A program made the position numbers and the translations under genes. Source: CAZBJJ01 sp964492245 (GTDB taxonomy: Bacteria > Spirochaetota > Spirochaetia > Treponematales > Breznakiellaceae). Taken from it: a stretch of DNA of 32,353 nt. Where the stretch lies: assembly GCA_964492245.1 (NCBI GenBank), contig CAZBJJ010000023.1, positions 1 through 32,353 of the forward strand. Direction: 5' to 3'. The notes beneath the pieces are model-generated. The model saw nothing but the letters and a program-made list of their open reading frames with translations. It made no database searches and was not told where the DNA came from. This document shows positions 1-6,951 of this stretch, in pieces (the first letter of the stretch is position 1; every line of letters starts with the position of its first letter).

Positions 1-764
1 AAGGTTGAAATGGGTGAACAGACAAAGAACATTGACTCCAAGGAACAGCTGGAGTCTGGAGAAGCCTTTATTAGAAAAGATACGATACGTGAGGAAGCAC
101 CTCCATTTGTGACGATGCGGGCAAATTCATCTGTCCACTATGATCTTGTTGGAAAAATCGTAGCAGAAACGGGACTCACCCGAAAAACCATAACAAAGAT
201 TCTAGTCGGTCTTGAAAAAAATATCTTTGACCAGTTTGGGGACAATCCTGAAGAGTATATTATCCGTGCATCCNNNNNNNNNNGAAAGCCACAGTAATTA
301 TCGAACATATAACCTACAACAAGCTGACTTCCGTTTACAGTACCGAAGTATTCACCGAACCCGATCTTAAAAAAGGTCGCCTCGGTATAAACGCAATGGA
401 AGCAAAGCGCCATCTATACGATTATGTTTTTTACGATTCTACCAACGAACGGGATTTTGCCTCCGAGTTAGAAGAGCATTACAAAGAAGTAGAGGTCTAT
501 GTCAAGTTGCCACGAGGATTCTATATCAACACCCCCGTTGGCAAATATAATCCCGACTGGGCGATTGCATTCCATGAAGATAAAGTGAAACATATTTATT
601 TCGTTGCTGAAACGAAAGGCGACATGTCCACGATGGAGTTAAGAGAAATTGAAAAAGCAAAAGCACACTGTGCCAGAGAACATTTCCGTGCAATCAGCGG
701 AGAGAATGTAAAATATAGCGTTGTGGACACTTACGATAATTTATGGAAGCTTGTTCAAGGATGA
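1..764 (+). CDS. Type III restriction enzyme, Res subunit, C-terminal part (partial, crosses assembly gap)
   Basis: The frame is open at the left window edge (K-V-E-M..., first Met at 10), so the N-terminal helicase part lies outside. Residues before the gap (LTRKTITKIL, NPEEYI) resemble the region between helicase and nuclease in type III Res proteins. After the gap comes the nuclease domain: NPDW (Asp codon 555-557) followed by AETKG (Glu 609-611, Lys 615-617), a PD-(D/E)xK active site. In type III systems Res cuts DNA with the Mod methylase subunit; no mod gene is in view. The part before the gap reads in frame 1 and the part after it in frame 3, but the 10 N are probably a placeholder of unknown size, so the frame change is not proof of a broken gene. 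The family call rests on these motifs and is fairly safe; whether the gene is intact cannot be told. Confidence 0.8.
274..283. other. Assembly gap (10 N)
   Basis: Ten undetermined bases inside the restriction gene. The round number suggests a scaffolding placeholder rather than a measured length. Confidence 0.97.
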
Positions 765-877
765 TCAGATAGTGAATTTAACGAGGAGAATGAATTATCC
801 AAGAGAACAATAACATATTACTATCCCGATGAAAATAATCCTTCTGCTATAAAGGTTTTTCAAGATCGCAGTAGTCA
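765..877 (+). pseudogene. Possible gene remnant between the restriction gene and the IS-end repeats
   Basis: After the restriction gene stop at 762-764 the same frame stays open to 923 without a start codon. The first part (ENELSKRTITYYYPDENN) looks protein-like, while the last part is only a translation of the repeats that begin near 878. It may be the tail of a gene cut by the repeat insertion, or chance. No product can be named. An ATG at 790 has a good upstream GAGGAG-like sequence but stops after seven codons. Confidence 0.2.
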
Positions 878-926
878 GGTGGCAACTTACCACCGGAATA
901 GGTGGCAGATAACTCCGGAATAATCA
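878..926 (+). repeat. IS21-like end repeats, truncated right end
   Basis: Two plus-strand units of a GTGGCA...CCGGAAT motif lie at 879-900 and 901-926. The stretch 893-927 recurs exactly at 995-1029 (35 bp). The unit ends in CA at 925-926. Repeated short motifs near the tips and 5'-TG...CA-3' termini are typical of IS21-family elements; no transposase gene is left, so the family is inferred only. Confidence 0.6.
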
Positions 927-928
927 CT

Positions 929-1028
929 TGATTATTCCGCTCATAAACTGCCACCCCAAAAGAAAGAATTCCGGTCATAAGTTGCCACATTTGGCCGGAA
1001 TAGGTGGCAGATAACTCCGGAATAATCA
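929..1028. mobile_element. 100-bp miniature element bounded by IS21-like ends
   Basis: The tips are TGATTATTCCG (929-939) and CGGAATAATCA (1018-1028), perfect 11-bp inverted repeats beginning TG and ending CA. Further in, CTGCCACC (948-955) pairs with GGTGGCAG (1003-1010). A second left-end unit lies at 968-988 in minus orientation. The interior is too short for any gene. The left tip is only 2 bp (927-928) from the CA terminus of the preceding end, like the abutted ends of a tandem IS junction. It may be a non-autonomous derivative or a collapsed remnant. Confidence 0.55.
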
Positions 1029-1030
1029 CA

Positions 1031-1327
1031 CTACTCAATATTGCATGCTTTTTCCTTAGGAATAAGTTCAATCTTTAATTTCATATTCATTCCATCTGCT
1101 AATTTTTTCAATTTTTTTATCGTTGGATTTGCAGACCCATTTTCGATTTTACTAATATCGGCTTGTGCTATTCCTGTTTGTGTCGATAGTTCTTTTTGAG
1201 TAATTTTATTTTGCTTTCTAGCCTCTATGAAAGATTGAACTAATGAATATTCTGTTTCATATGATTCATATTCTTTTTGAAATTCTTCATTCTTTAGTTC
1301 TTTCTGTAAAGCTTCTGTTAATGTCAT
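1031..1327 (-). CDS. HigA-type antitoxin, XRE-family helix-turn-helix
   Basis: A 98-residue protein with an XRE/Cro helix-turn-helix at about residues 43-62 (TQKELSTQTGIAQADISKIE) and an N-terminal charged helix. It is the second gene of a toxin-first pair, 14 bp after the toxin stop, with a strong ribosome binding site (AAGGAGG, 9 bases before ATG). In HigBA systems the antitoxin binds the toxin and represses their shared promoter. The stop codon lies only 2 bp from the CA tip of the neighbouring IS-like end, so the 3' end is very close to the element boundary. The coding sequence is AT-rich compared with most of the window. The family call is strong; the exact partner subtype rests on the adjacent toxin. 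Confidence 0.87.
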   Translation of the reverse strand: MTLTEALQKELKNEEFQKEYESYETEYSLVQSFIEARKQNKITQKELSTQTGIAQADISKIENGSANPTIKKLKKLADGMNMKLKIELIPKEKACNIE

Positions 1328-1341
1328 TAATTCTTTCCTCC

Positions 1342-1701
1342 TTATAGATTTTTGTTTCTAAGTACATATTCTGTCCGATACTTTTTCGCCATCTGAATCT
1401 CTCCTAATGGTGTTTTTTGTGTTTTCTTTTTAAAACCATTGGTTACAATAATTACCTTCCCATAAACAAAAAAATATAACACTCTTACGTTTTTTGCCCC
1501 GAGTTTTGTCCTCAACTCAAAAATACCATCACCTAAAAACTTAGAAAAGGGCATTCCAAGGTCATTGCCATTTTTTTGTAATAATTCTAAATCACGAAAT
1601 ACTTTCGCTCGTAATTTAACATCTAAATTCGATAAAAAATCCATAACAGGACATTTACCATCTGAGGTTTTATAAAATTCAATTTTAAACTCATCAGGCA
1701 T
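1342..1701 (-). CDS. HigB/RelE-like toxin (phage Gp49-like family)
   Basis: A 119-residue protein starting FKIEFYKTSDGKCPV after a short lead and containing ELRTKLGAKNVRVLYFF and a C-terminal FKKKTQKTP motif. These are the typical core of the HigB/Gp49 branch of the RelE superfamily, ribosome-dependent mRNA interferases. The gene precedes its antitoxin, as usual for higBA. The ATG at 1701 was chosen because the conserved N-terminal strand begins just after it. A longer open frame reaches 1944, but its extra 81 residues translate IS-end and hairpin sequence. No Shine-Dalgarno sequence precedes 1701, while a good promoter ends 10 bases upstream, so the mRNA may be nearly leaderless. Late catalytic-region residues (R, K, T) are present, so it looks intact. 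Confidence 0.85.
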   Translation of the reverse strand: MPDEFKIEFYKTSDGKCPVMDFLSNLDVKLRAKVFRDLELLQKNGNDLGMPFSKFLGDGIFELRTKLGAKNVRVLYFFVYGKVIIVTNGFKKKTQKTPLGEIQMAKKYRTEYVLRNKNL

Positions 1702-1711
1702 ACATATATAA

Positions 1712-1739
1712 AATATAGCTTTTATCCCATATTTGTCAA
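1712..1739 (-). promoter_or_regulatory. Sigma70-type promoter of the toxin-antitoxin pair
   Basis: On the minus strand TTGACA (1739-1734) is followed after 16 bp by TATATT (1717-1712). The toxin ATG lies 10 bases after the -10 box, so transcription would start about 1-5 bases before it. Confidence 0.65.
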
Positions 1740-1745
1740 GGTTTA

Positions 1746-1818
1746 TAATTATTCCGAAGTTATCTGCCACCTGGTAGGGCCTTGTTTTTAGTTTATAGGG
1801 TGGCAGGTTATGAACGGA
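1746..1818. repeat. IS21-like left-end repeat, degenerate, right of the toxin gene
   Basis: Positions 1748-1771 match the reverse complement of the unit at 901-924 with one change (CCGAAG for CCGGAG). The tip is TA rather than TG (1746-1747), so it may be inactive. A further related motif in the opposite orientation (GTGGCAGGTTATGAACGGA) lies at 1800-1818. With the ends at 878-1028 it encloses the toxin-antitoxin pair. Confidence 0.55.
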
Positions 1819-2039
1819 CAAGCAGCCTACGGGCCGGGGATTGAAGCGGGACCCTTTTTGCGCAAGGGTGCTAAGGCAAAAAGGATTTAATCCGTACCCA
1901 GACGAGGGGGTAGCGGAAGGCCGTTGCCTTTCGTTGAAAGGCAACGACTGAAGCGAGGGGGAGCCGCGTAATTAACAGCTTACGCAAACTGGTAAATCGT
2001 GCAAGAGATATATTGGTGCTCCCCCACAAAAATAGAGAA
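1819..2039. other. GC-rich, hairpin-rich non-coding stretch
   Basis: No convincing gene. It contains two perfect stems: CCTTTTTGC/GCAAAAAGG (1853-1861 with 1876-1884, 14-base loop) and CGTTGCCTTT/AAAGGCAACG (1922-1931 with 1937-1946, 5-base loop). The motif CGAGGGGG occurs twice (near 1904 and 1956). Its composition contrasts sharply with the AT-rich toxin-antitoxin pair next to it. It could be a dispersed structured repeat or remains of mobile DNA. Confidence 0.4.
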
Positions 2040-3014
2040 CTAATAAGCGAAAAGTTTTACAAAATTGTGGTATGTGCGCCTCGCGTTTGGCTCCTTGCCG
2101 TCGTGGTTTATACCGCGAGAAAAGCTCGTTTTTATTGCGTCCAGGTTTTTTCCCACAATGAAATCCGGCCAAAGTTGGTTTAATTCTTGCAAATCTTCTA
2201 CGGCCAGGGAGTATAGCTGGCCAAAGCTCTCCTGCCTTTCTTCTCCACTGACCGGATCTAGCCAGGGCCTGCCATCGAGACCCAGGACAAATTGTTTTGT
2301 CTGTTCGCTCAGCTGTATAGGCGAAATATAGGCCATGGGCAGGGACTCAGCAGCAGTGAATTTTTTAAAAAGGGCGCGTTTAATGCCATGGGGGTCGTAA
2401 AGGGTCCGGAATACCGCTTGCATGTCCCTGCAGGATATATAAAAACTCTGGGGCAGAATGTGTTGGGGAAACATTGAATACACGAAATGGCTCAATTTTT
2501 TGAGTTTTTTTGTCTCTGCGTGCAGCAATTTCCACGATTTTTTGCATCGGTTTTGGTCTGTGCAGGATGAGGTCTGTAGAAATGATAAATCTAAAAGGGT
2601 CTCGAACCAGGCATGGCGAATATTCCAGGGGGGACTTAGCTCGCCCTGGGCATCGAAGCCCGATTTAGAAAAGACATAGGGGTGGGCAAGCCTATCGAGC
2701 ATATAGTGGAGGAAAAAGCCATAGATAAGGGCCTGCGCCGGAGCTTGAAGGTCTATAGCTGCCTGTTTTAGGCCCTTTAATAGAGGTTCCAGCCAAAATT
2801 CGGGGTAAGAGCTATGGCAGAGCCCGGCAAAGGCCCTGCTAGTGGTGGCGGTCTTGCTATGCCGGGCCCAAGGTAGCTGGCCATTAAAATAGAAAGGGTC
2901 TGGCCCTTGAGCACCTAAATAGACAAATTGTCGCTCTTTGGCCGAGAAGGTGGGGCAAGATTTTGCCTGTAAAGCAGCGTCGGCAAAGAGCCAATGGCAG
3001 ATAAGGGCCGGCAT
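2040..3014 (-). CDS. Zinc-dependent phospholipase C-like protein
   Basis: A 324-residue protein that fits the zinc-dependent phospholipase C / S1-P1-like fold family. Likely metal-site residues are H7 near the N-terminus, D39 in GAQGPDPF, H52, H103/D107/H111 in LHYMLDRLAHP, and H134/E138 in RHAWFE. There is no clear signal peptide, so it may act inside the cell, unlike secreted clostridial alpha-toxin types; bacterial cytoplasmic members are common and their substrates are mostly unknown. It is the last gene after the MFS transporter, starting only 4 bp after that gene's stop and without a good ribosome binding site, so translation is probably coupled. The fold is well supported; a phospholipid substrate is assumed from the family name only. 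Confidence 0.72.
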   Translation of the reverse strand: MPALICHWLFADAALQAKSCPTFSAKERQFVYLGAQGPDPFYFNGQLPWARHSKTATTSRAFAGLCHSSYPEFWLEPLLKGLKQAAIDLQAPAQALIYGFFLHYMLDRLAHPYVFSKSGFDAQGELSPPWNIRHAWFETLLDLSFLQTSSCTDQNRCKKSWKLLHAETKKLKKLSHFVYSMFPQHILPQSFYISCRDMQAVFRTLYDPHGIKRALFKKFTAAESLPMAYISPIQLSEQTKQFVLGLDGRPWLDPVSGEERQESFGQLYSLAVEDLQELNQLWPDFIVGKNLDAIKTSFSRGINHDGKEPNARRTYHNFVKLFAY

Positions 3015-3018
3015 TTAG

Positions 3019-4368
3019 TTATTTTTCCGCCCCTAACTGAGCGCTATCTTTTTTTTGGCTGGACAGGGCCTTCGAGAAAAAGAATGCCCCACCTATGAAC
3101 AGCAGTACCAGCGAGGTAACGCCATAGCGCATGGTGCCACCGGCAATATCACCAGTGAAAGAATAGACAATATAGCTTATTCCGCCCACTAAAGTTGGCC
3201 CCATAACGGCGGCAAAGCGCCCAAAAATGGTATAAAATCCAAAAAACTCATTAGATTTTTCTTTGGGAATAATTTTTCCAAAATATGAGCGACTTAAAGA
3301 TTGCACTGCTCCCTGGCTGCTGGATACGAGTATGCCGACAATCCAGAAATGCCAAACCTCTGTTACAAAGAGCGCGAAAACTGCCACAACACAGTATATG
3401 GTAATATTGATATATAGCAGTGAGCTGGCCTTGAAAAAATTGGTAAGATAGGAAAAAAGGAGGGCGAAGAAAAAAGCCATAACCTGAATTGCTAAAAGTA
3501 TGGGCAAAAGAGTTGCGGTCGCATTTTCGGGAGTAATCGCCTCGATAGCATTTGTCGCAAAGGGAACCGCCATACTTATAACAGTGTGCACGCCATCAAT
3601 ATATAGAAAAAAAGCGATAAGAAAGAGAACTATTGTCCTGTGTTCTTTAATATTGCGAAGGGTATGCCAAAGGCGTTTAAATGAGCGATAAATGGGTCTA
3701 TCCTCGCGGTCGATGCCATGTTCCTGTTTGACGTTTTTTAAAAAGGGAATAGAGAAGAAAAGCCACCAGAGGGCGGTCATAAGAAAGGTCAGGCGAAAGC
3801 CCGTAAATATGTCGTATTTAAAAGAAAAAGCACCCAAGCTCAACCTTCCTTCGACCGTAAGGCTGGGGACAAACTGTAGGAGAACAATGGCCAGAATAAG
3901 GGGGATGGTGCTGCCGCCAATATAGCCAAAGGCGTAGGCGGTTGTAGAGACCTTGTCCATGCGCTCGTCGCTCGTTACATCTACGATAAAGCTATCGTAA
4001 AAGACATTGGTGCCGGCGTAGCCTATTGAAGATAAAATGTAGGGAATTAAAATAACCCACCAAAGTTTTTCGTTGGTGGGGAAGAGGGAAAGAAGGGCGG
4101 TAAAGACAATGCCAAGCACAAAGAAGAATATAAAAAACTTCTTTTTATAGCCCCGATAATCGGCAATGGTTCCCAAAATGGGGGAGAGCAATGCGATTGA
4201 AAGACTGATAAAAGAGACAATAAAGCCATAAATAGATTCATTTGCATCTAATCCGCCGGCTAAAACAGCCCAGAGCATGGGAAAGATGAAAGATGCCACT
4301 ATTACCGTAAAACAAGATTCCGCCCAGTCGTAGAGAATATATCCCCACTCTTTTTTAGTGTATGCCAT
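3019..4368 (-). CDS. MFS transporter, UMF1/Atg22-like family
   Basis: A 449-residue integral membrane protein with about 12 hydrophobic segments. The N-terminal motif GYILYDWAESCFTVIVASFIFP matches the YDWANSxF signature of the UMF1 (Atg22-like) branch of the major facilitator superfamily. Fungal Atg22 exports amino acids from the vacuole; bacterial members are poorly characterised, so the substrate is unknown. A second-half motif (QGAVQSLSRSYFGKIIPKEKSNEFFGFY) is also typical of the family. The ATG at 4368 fits the family N-terminus but has no clear Shine-Dalgarno sequence. An 18-bp AT-only palindrome lies just upstream (4391-4408). It is cotranscribed with the phospholipase-like gene downstream and perhaps with the exported protein gene upstream. 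Confidence 0.85.
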   Translation of the reverse strand: MAYTKKEWGYILYDWAESCFTVIVASFIFPMLWAVLAGGLDANESIYGFIVSFISLSIALLSPILGTIADYRGYKKKFFIFFFVLGIVFTALLSLFPTNEKLWWVILIPYILSSIGYAGTNVFYDSFIVDVTSDERMDKVSTTAYAFGYIGGSTIPLILAIVLLQFVPSLTVEGRLSLGAFSFKYDIFTGFRLTFLMTALWWLFFSIPFLKNVKQEHGIDREDRPIYRSFKRLWHTLRNIKEHRTIVLFLIAFFLYIDGVHTVISMAVPFATNAIEAITPENATATLLPILLAIQVMAFFFALLFSYLTNFFKASSLLYINITIYCVVAVFALFVTEVWHFWIVGILVSSSQGAVQSLSRSYFGKIIPKEKSNEFFGFYTIFGRFAAVMGPTLVGGISYIVYSFTGDIAGGTMRYGVTSLVLLFIGGAFFFSKALSSQKKDSAQLGAEK

Positions 4369-4390
4369 GTTAGACAGGGTATCATGATCC

Positions 4391-4408
4391 TTAATATATG
4401 TATATTAA
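4391..4408. promoter_or_regulatory. AT-rich perfect palindrome upstream of the MFS gene
   Basis: TTAATATA (4391-4398) and TATATTAA (4401-4408) form a perfect 8-bp dyad around TG, in the 47-bp gap between two minus-strand genes. It overlaps a possible -10 box. It could be an operator or simply AT-rich promoter DNA. Confidence 0.35.
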
Positions 4409-4415
4409 AGATTAA

Positions 4416-5300
4416 TTATTTGCTGGATTTATGCCAAAGGGCTTCCCGGCTTTTATTGTGGTAGACTTCCAATATAACATCTTTTTCGTAGCGAACAGCT
4501 GTCCCATATTTTAGACCGGTAAGTGTTTTCCCATTTTCGGTAATTTTAAATACCCATTTTACGGGATCGGCCAGCTCTACCAACTGTACAGCTATAGCGT
4601 AGGGGGCAGGGTGGAAAAATTTTAATATGTTTTCGGATACCTGCACAAATTCAACATTGTCTCCATTAATTTGCCAGGAAAGTTCCATCTGTGCTCCAGA
4701 GCTTAAAATGGCCAAAGCTCTGTTCCCACTTAAAACGCGCACATATTCCACCCCTGTATCGCCCTGCCAGAGTCCATACAGGCTTTCGATGCGAATGCTT
4801 GTGGCGAGCTTGGTATCGGGTAAATTTGTCTCCTCTTTTTCCTGGGAAAAAAGCTGGCGCACTAAGACCTGGGAATCCAGCGCTAGCTCGCTCATATTTT
4901 TATAAATATTTGACGAGCTTGCCTTTTCGCCATTATTCACATTTATTACCTCTAAAGTTAAAATTAGGTCCTGATTTAAACGGCTTAAATTCCCCGTAAG
5001 CAAAAAGTTTGCCGAAAGCACATTGCCCATATAGCTCGGTGTTAGGTTGTTGGTATCATTATTAAAATCAAGTTCGGCTAATATTTTATCGCGGTCTTCC
5101 GTACCGAGGAGTTGAAACTTATTGAGCTGGGAGACATAGGATTGAATAAGATATTCAATGGTATTGAGTTCATCTTTTTGAATGTTCGGGCCTGTAAAGG
5201 GGAGGATGCTTAAAACTGGCTTTTCTTGGGCCTGAATTACTACAGCAAGAAATAATACCAACAATGAAAAGATACAGACCTTTTTTTGTTTACTTTTCAT
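4416..5300 (-). CDS. Exported CsgG/LpoB-like protein
   Basis: A 294-residue protein with a signal peptide (hydrophobic core around residues 9-23, probable cut after VIQA, no lipobox Cys). Residues about 27-150 resemble the CsgG/LpoB/TolB-N type periplasmic fold: VLSILPFTG at the start, QLNKFQLLGTEDRDKILAEL in the middle, then ANFLLTGNLSRLNQDLILTLEVINVNNGE. Such domains occur in envelope assembly or penicillin-binding-protein activator proteins. The C-terminal half has no domain I recognise. It is the first of three minus-strand genes and is divergent from serC. A TTGTTA-N16-TTATAT pair ends about 7 bases before the ATG and there is no Shine-Dalgarno sequence. The family assignment is moderate and the function unknown. 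Confidence 0.65.
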   Translation of the reverse strand: MKSKQKKVCIFSLLVLFLAVVIQAQEKPVLSILPFTGPNIQKDELNTIEYLIQSYVSQLNKFQLLGTEDRDKILAELDFNNDTNNLTPSYMGNVLSANFLLTGNLSRLNQDLILTLEVINVNNGEKASSSNIYKNMSELALDSQVLVRQLFSQEKEETNLPDTKLATSIRIESLYGLWQGDTGVEYVRVLSGNRALAILSSGAQMELSWQINGDNVEFVQVSENILKFFHPAPYAIAVQLVELADPVKWVFKITENGKTLTGLKYGTAVRYEKDVILEVYHNKSREALWHKSSK

Positions 5301-5394
5301 ACGCTAAATATAACCTATAGTATTCGGAATAACAAGGAATGAAAAAAAAACATAAAAAAAACCTCAAATAGATAAAAATTGCTCTATTACCTTA

Positions 5395-5480
5395 TTGACC
5401 TAATCCCTCACAACATTTAATACTGTATGTACCAAATTTATTTTGGCGATCGGTATCAGTTTTAATTTGTATTGATACCT
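5395..5480 (+). promoter_or_regulatory. serC promoter and structured leader
   Basis: TTGACC (5395-5400), 17 bp, TAATAC (5418-5423). The resulting leader of about 78 bases can form two small hairpins: CCAAA/TTTGG (5432-5436 with 5442-5446) and GGTATCA/TGATACC (5452-5458 with 5473-5479). It does not match a riboswitch I know. Confidence 0.45.
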
Positions 5481-5507
5481 TGGTCACTTTTTTCTTAAGG
5501 AGCAGAT

Positions 5508-6626
5508 ATGAAACCCACTGCAAAACCAGAAAACCCCAATTTTTCTTCGGGTCCCTGTGCAAAACACCCCGGATACGCGCTTTCTTCGCTTCGAACCGAT
5601 ATTTTAGGCCGTTCTCATCGCTCCGCCCTGGGTAAGTCCCGGCTTCAGGAATCGATTGAACGCACAAAAAAAATACTTGGCATTCCCCAAGATTACCGAG
5701 TTGGCATTGTACCGGCATCGGATACCGGTGCCTTTGAAATGGCAATGTGGTCTATGTTAGGAGCCAGGGGCGTGGATGTCTTTGCCTGGGAATCCTTTGG
5801 CGAGGGGTGGGCAAGTGATATTAAAAAACAATTAAAGCTTGAAGATGTCCGCTATTTTACAGCCGACTACGGTCAGCTGCCCGATCTAAGCCAGGCCAAT
5901 GCCGATCGCGACATTGTGTTTACCTGGAATGGTACCACCTCGGGGGTCTGTGTGCCCAATGGAAATTGGATTTCGGATACTCGACAGGGCCTTACCTTTT
6001 GCGATGCGACCAGTGCGGTGTTTGCCATGGAATTGCCATGGGAAAAATTGGATGTCTGCACCTATTCCTGGCAAAAGGTTTTGGGAGGCGAGGGGGGCCA
6101 TGGTATGCTCATACTTTCGCCACGGGCTGTTCAACGTCTAGAAAGCTATACACCAGCTTGGCCCCTGCCCAAAATTTTTAGACTTACTAAGGGCGGAAAG
6201 CTTATGGAAGAAATTTTTGAAGGTTCCACCATCAATACCCCCTCGATGATTGCCAACGAAGATTATCTGGATGCCCTGTCCTGGGTTGAATCGATAGGGG
6301 GGCTTTCCGCACTCTATGCCCGCAGCAGGGCGAATTTAGCTGTTTTTGAGGCCTTTGTTGCCAAGCAGCCTTGGGTATCCTTTTTAGCAAAGGATGGGGC
6401 AAGCCGGTCGAGCACCTCGGTCTGTCTATCGGTGGATTTATTACCCGAGCAGGTCAAGGCAATGGTCAAGCTTTTAGCCAGCGAAAAGGTGGCCTATGAC
6501 TGTGGCTCGTATAAGGCTGCGCCAGCAGGTCTGCGTTTTTGGTGTGGTTCCACAGTGGAAACATCAGATATAGAAAAGCTTTTGCCATGGTTAGAATGGG
6601 CATATAAAGAGGTGAAAAAGGCATAA
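5508..6626 (+). CDS. serC: Phosphoserine aminotransferase
   Basis: A 372-residue PLP enzyme that converts 3-phosphohydroxypyruvate and glutamate to O-phosphoserine in cytoplasmic serine synthesis (some also act in pyridoxal phosphate synthesis). The N-terminus NPNFSSGPCAKHPG and the lysine motif YSWQKVLGGEGGHG (PLP lysine K190) match the subtype found in alphaproteobacteria, archaea and some other phyla rather than the E. coli subtype. TWNGTTSGVCVPN, substrate/cofactor loop residues and EGSTINTPSM are also typical. The start is clear: AAGGAG lies 5-6 bases before ATG. It appears to be a single-gene unit; serA and serB are not in view. A candidate terminator hairpin lies 165 bases downstream. 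Confidence 0.93.
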   Translation: MKPTAKPENPNFSSGPCAKHPGYALSSLRTDILGRSHRSALGKSRLQESIERTKKILGIPQDYRVGIVPASDTGAFEMAMWSMLGARGVDVFAWESFGEGWASDIKKQLKLEDVRYFTADYGQLPDLSQANADRDIVFTWNGTTSGVCVPNGNWISDTRQGLTFCDATSAVFAMELPWEKLDVCTYSWQKVLGGEGGHGMLILSPRAVQRLESYTPAWPLPKIFRLTKGGKLMEEIFEGSTINTPSMIANEDYLDALSWVESIGGLSALYARSRANLAVFEAFVAKQPWVSFLAKDGASRSSTSVCLSVDLLPEQVKAMVKLLASEKVAYDCGSYKAAPAGLRFWCGSTVETSDIEKLLPWLEWAYKEVKKA

Positions 6627-6790
6627 TAAATAAAATAAAAGAAAAAATATAGAAAAGTTTTGTTACTAAGTAGTCTTAACTGTTGTTGTAAGGTTAACTA
6701 CAGGCGGTAAATGTACAAGTGCCTGACATTTGTCAATAGCAGCTGTCTATTGGCCTTTTATCGCGCGTTTTTCTTCATTTCCCTCCTATT

Positions 6791-6822
6791 GGCCCTTGGG
6801 TTTTACTCCTTTCCCAAGGGCC
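6791..6822 (+). terminator. Candidate terminator after serC
   Basis: A perfect 10-bp stem, GGCCCTTGGG with CCCAAGGGCC, and a 12-base loop, followed by ATCTTTTATCTTT. The T-run is interrupted, so termination efficiency is uncertain. Confidence 0.5.
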
Positions 6823-6881
6823 ATCTTTTATCTTTATTGACCGTTACATACAGTGAATGGTAGACTTTTCATATACTTTTG

Positions 6882-6903
6882 GCAGTGTTCATGTTTACAC
6901 TGC
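6882..6903. promoter_or_regulatory. Dyad upstream of smc
   Basis: GCAGTGT (6882-6888) and ACACTGC (6897-6903) form a perfect 7-bp inverted repeat with an 8-bp spacer, about 49 bases before the smc start and just after a TATACT box. It could be an operator or a leader hairpin. Confidence 0.35.
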
Positions 6904-6951
6904 ATTATTTAGAATTTAGCCCCTTTTTTGGTGTGGGCCGTGGAGTGCACA

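Larger units (their letters stand above)
6627..6951 (+). other. Structured intergenic region between serC and smc
   Basis: No gene seen. It contains several stems: AAATGT/ACATTT (about 6708-6713 with 6725-6730), CAATAG/CTATTG (6734-6739 with 6747-6752) and the strong stem at 6791-6822. CTATTGGCC occurs twice (6747-6755 and 6787-6795). Possible smc promoter elements follow: TTGACC at 6837-6842 with TAGACT at 6861-6866, and a TATACT at 6872-6877. The run of stems could be a small RNA, but it does not match 6S, SRP, tmRNA or RNase P RNA signatures that I can recognise. Confidence 0.35.

Noticed and set aside
847..1071. Minus-strand open frame of 74 codons with a repeated VIIPELSATYSG peptide
   Set aside because: The repeated peptide is only the translation of the 35-bp IS-end repeats at 893-927 and 995-1029, and there is no ribosome binding site.
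1702..1944. N-terminal extension of the toxin gene to 1944
   Set aside because: It reads through IS-end repeat and hairpin sequence and does not resemble the toxin family, whose N-terminus starts just after 1701.
765..2039. Integron attC sites, since toxin-antitoxin pairs are common integron cassettes and Treponema has an integron
   Set aside because: One RYYYAAC match near 776-782 has no GTTRRRY partner at a fitting distance, and the flanks are explained by IS-like ends.
5432..5480. Riboswitch in the serC leader
   Set aside because: Only two small stems are present, with no conserved core of a known class.
6690..6830. 6S, SRP or tmRNA gene upstream of smc
   Set aside because: None of the conserved loops or end sequences of these RNAs could be found.
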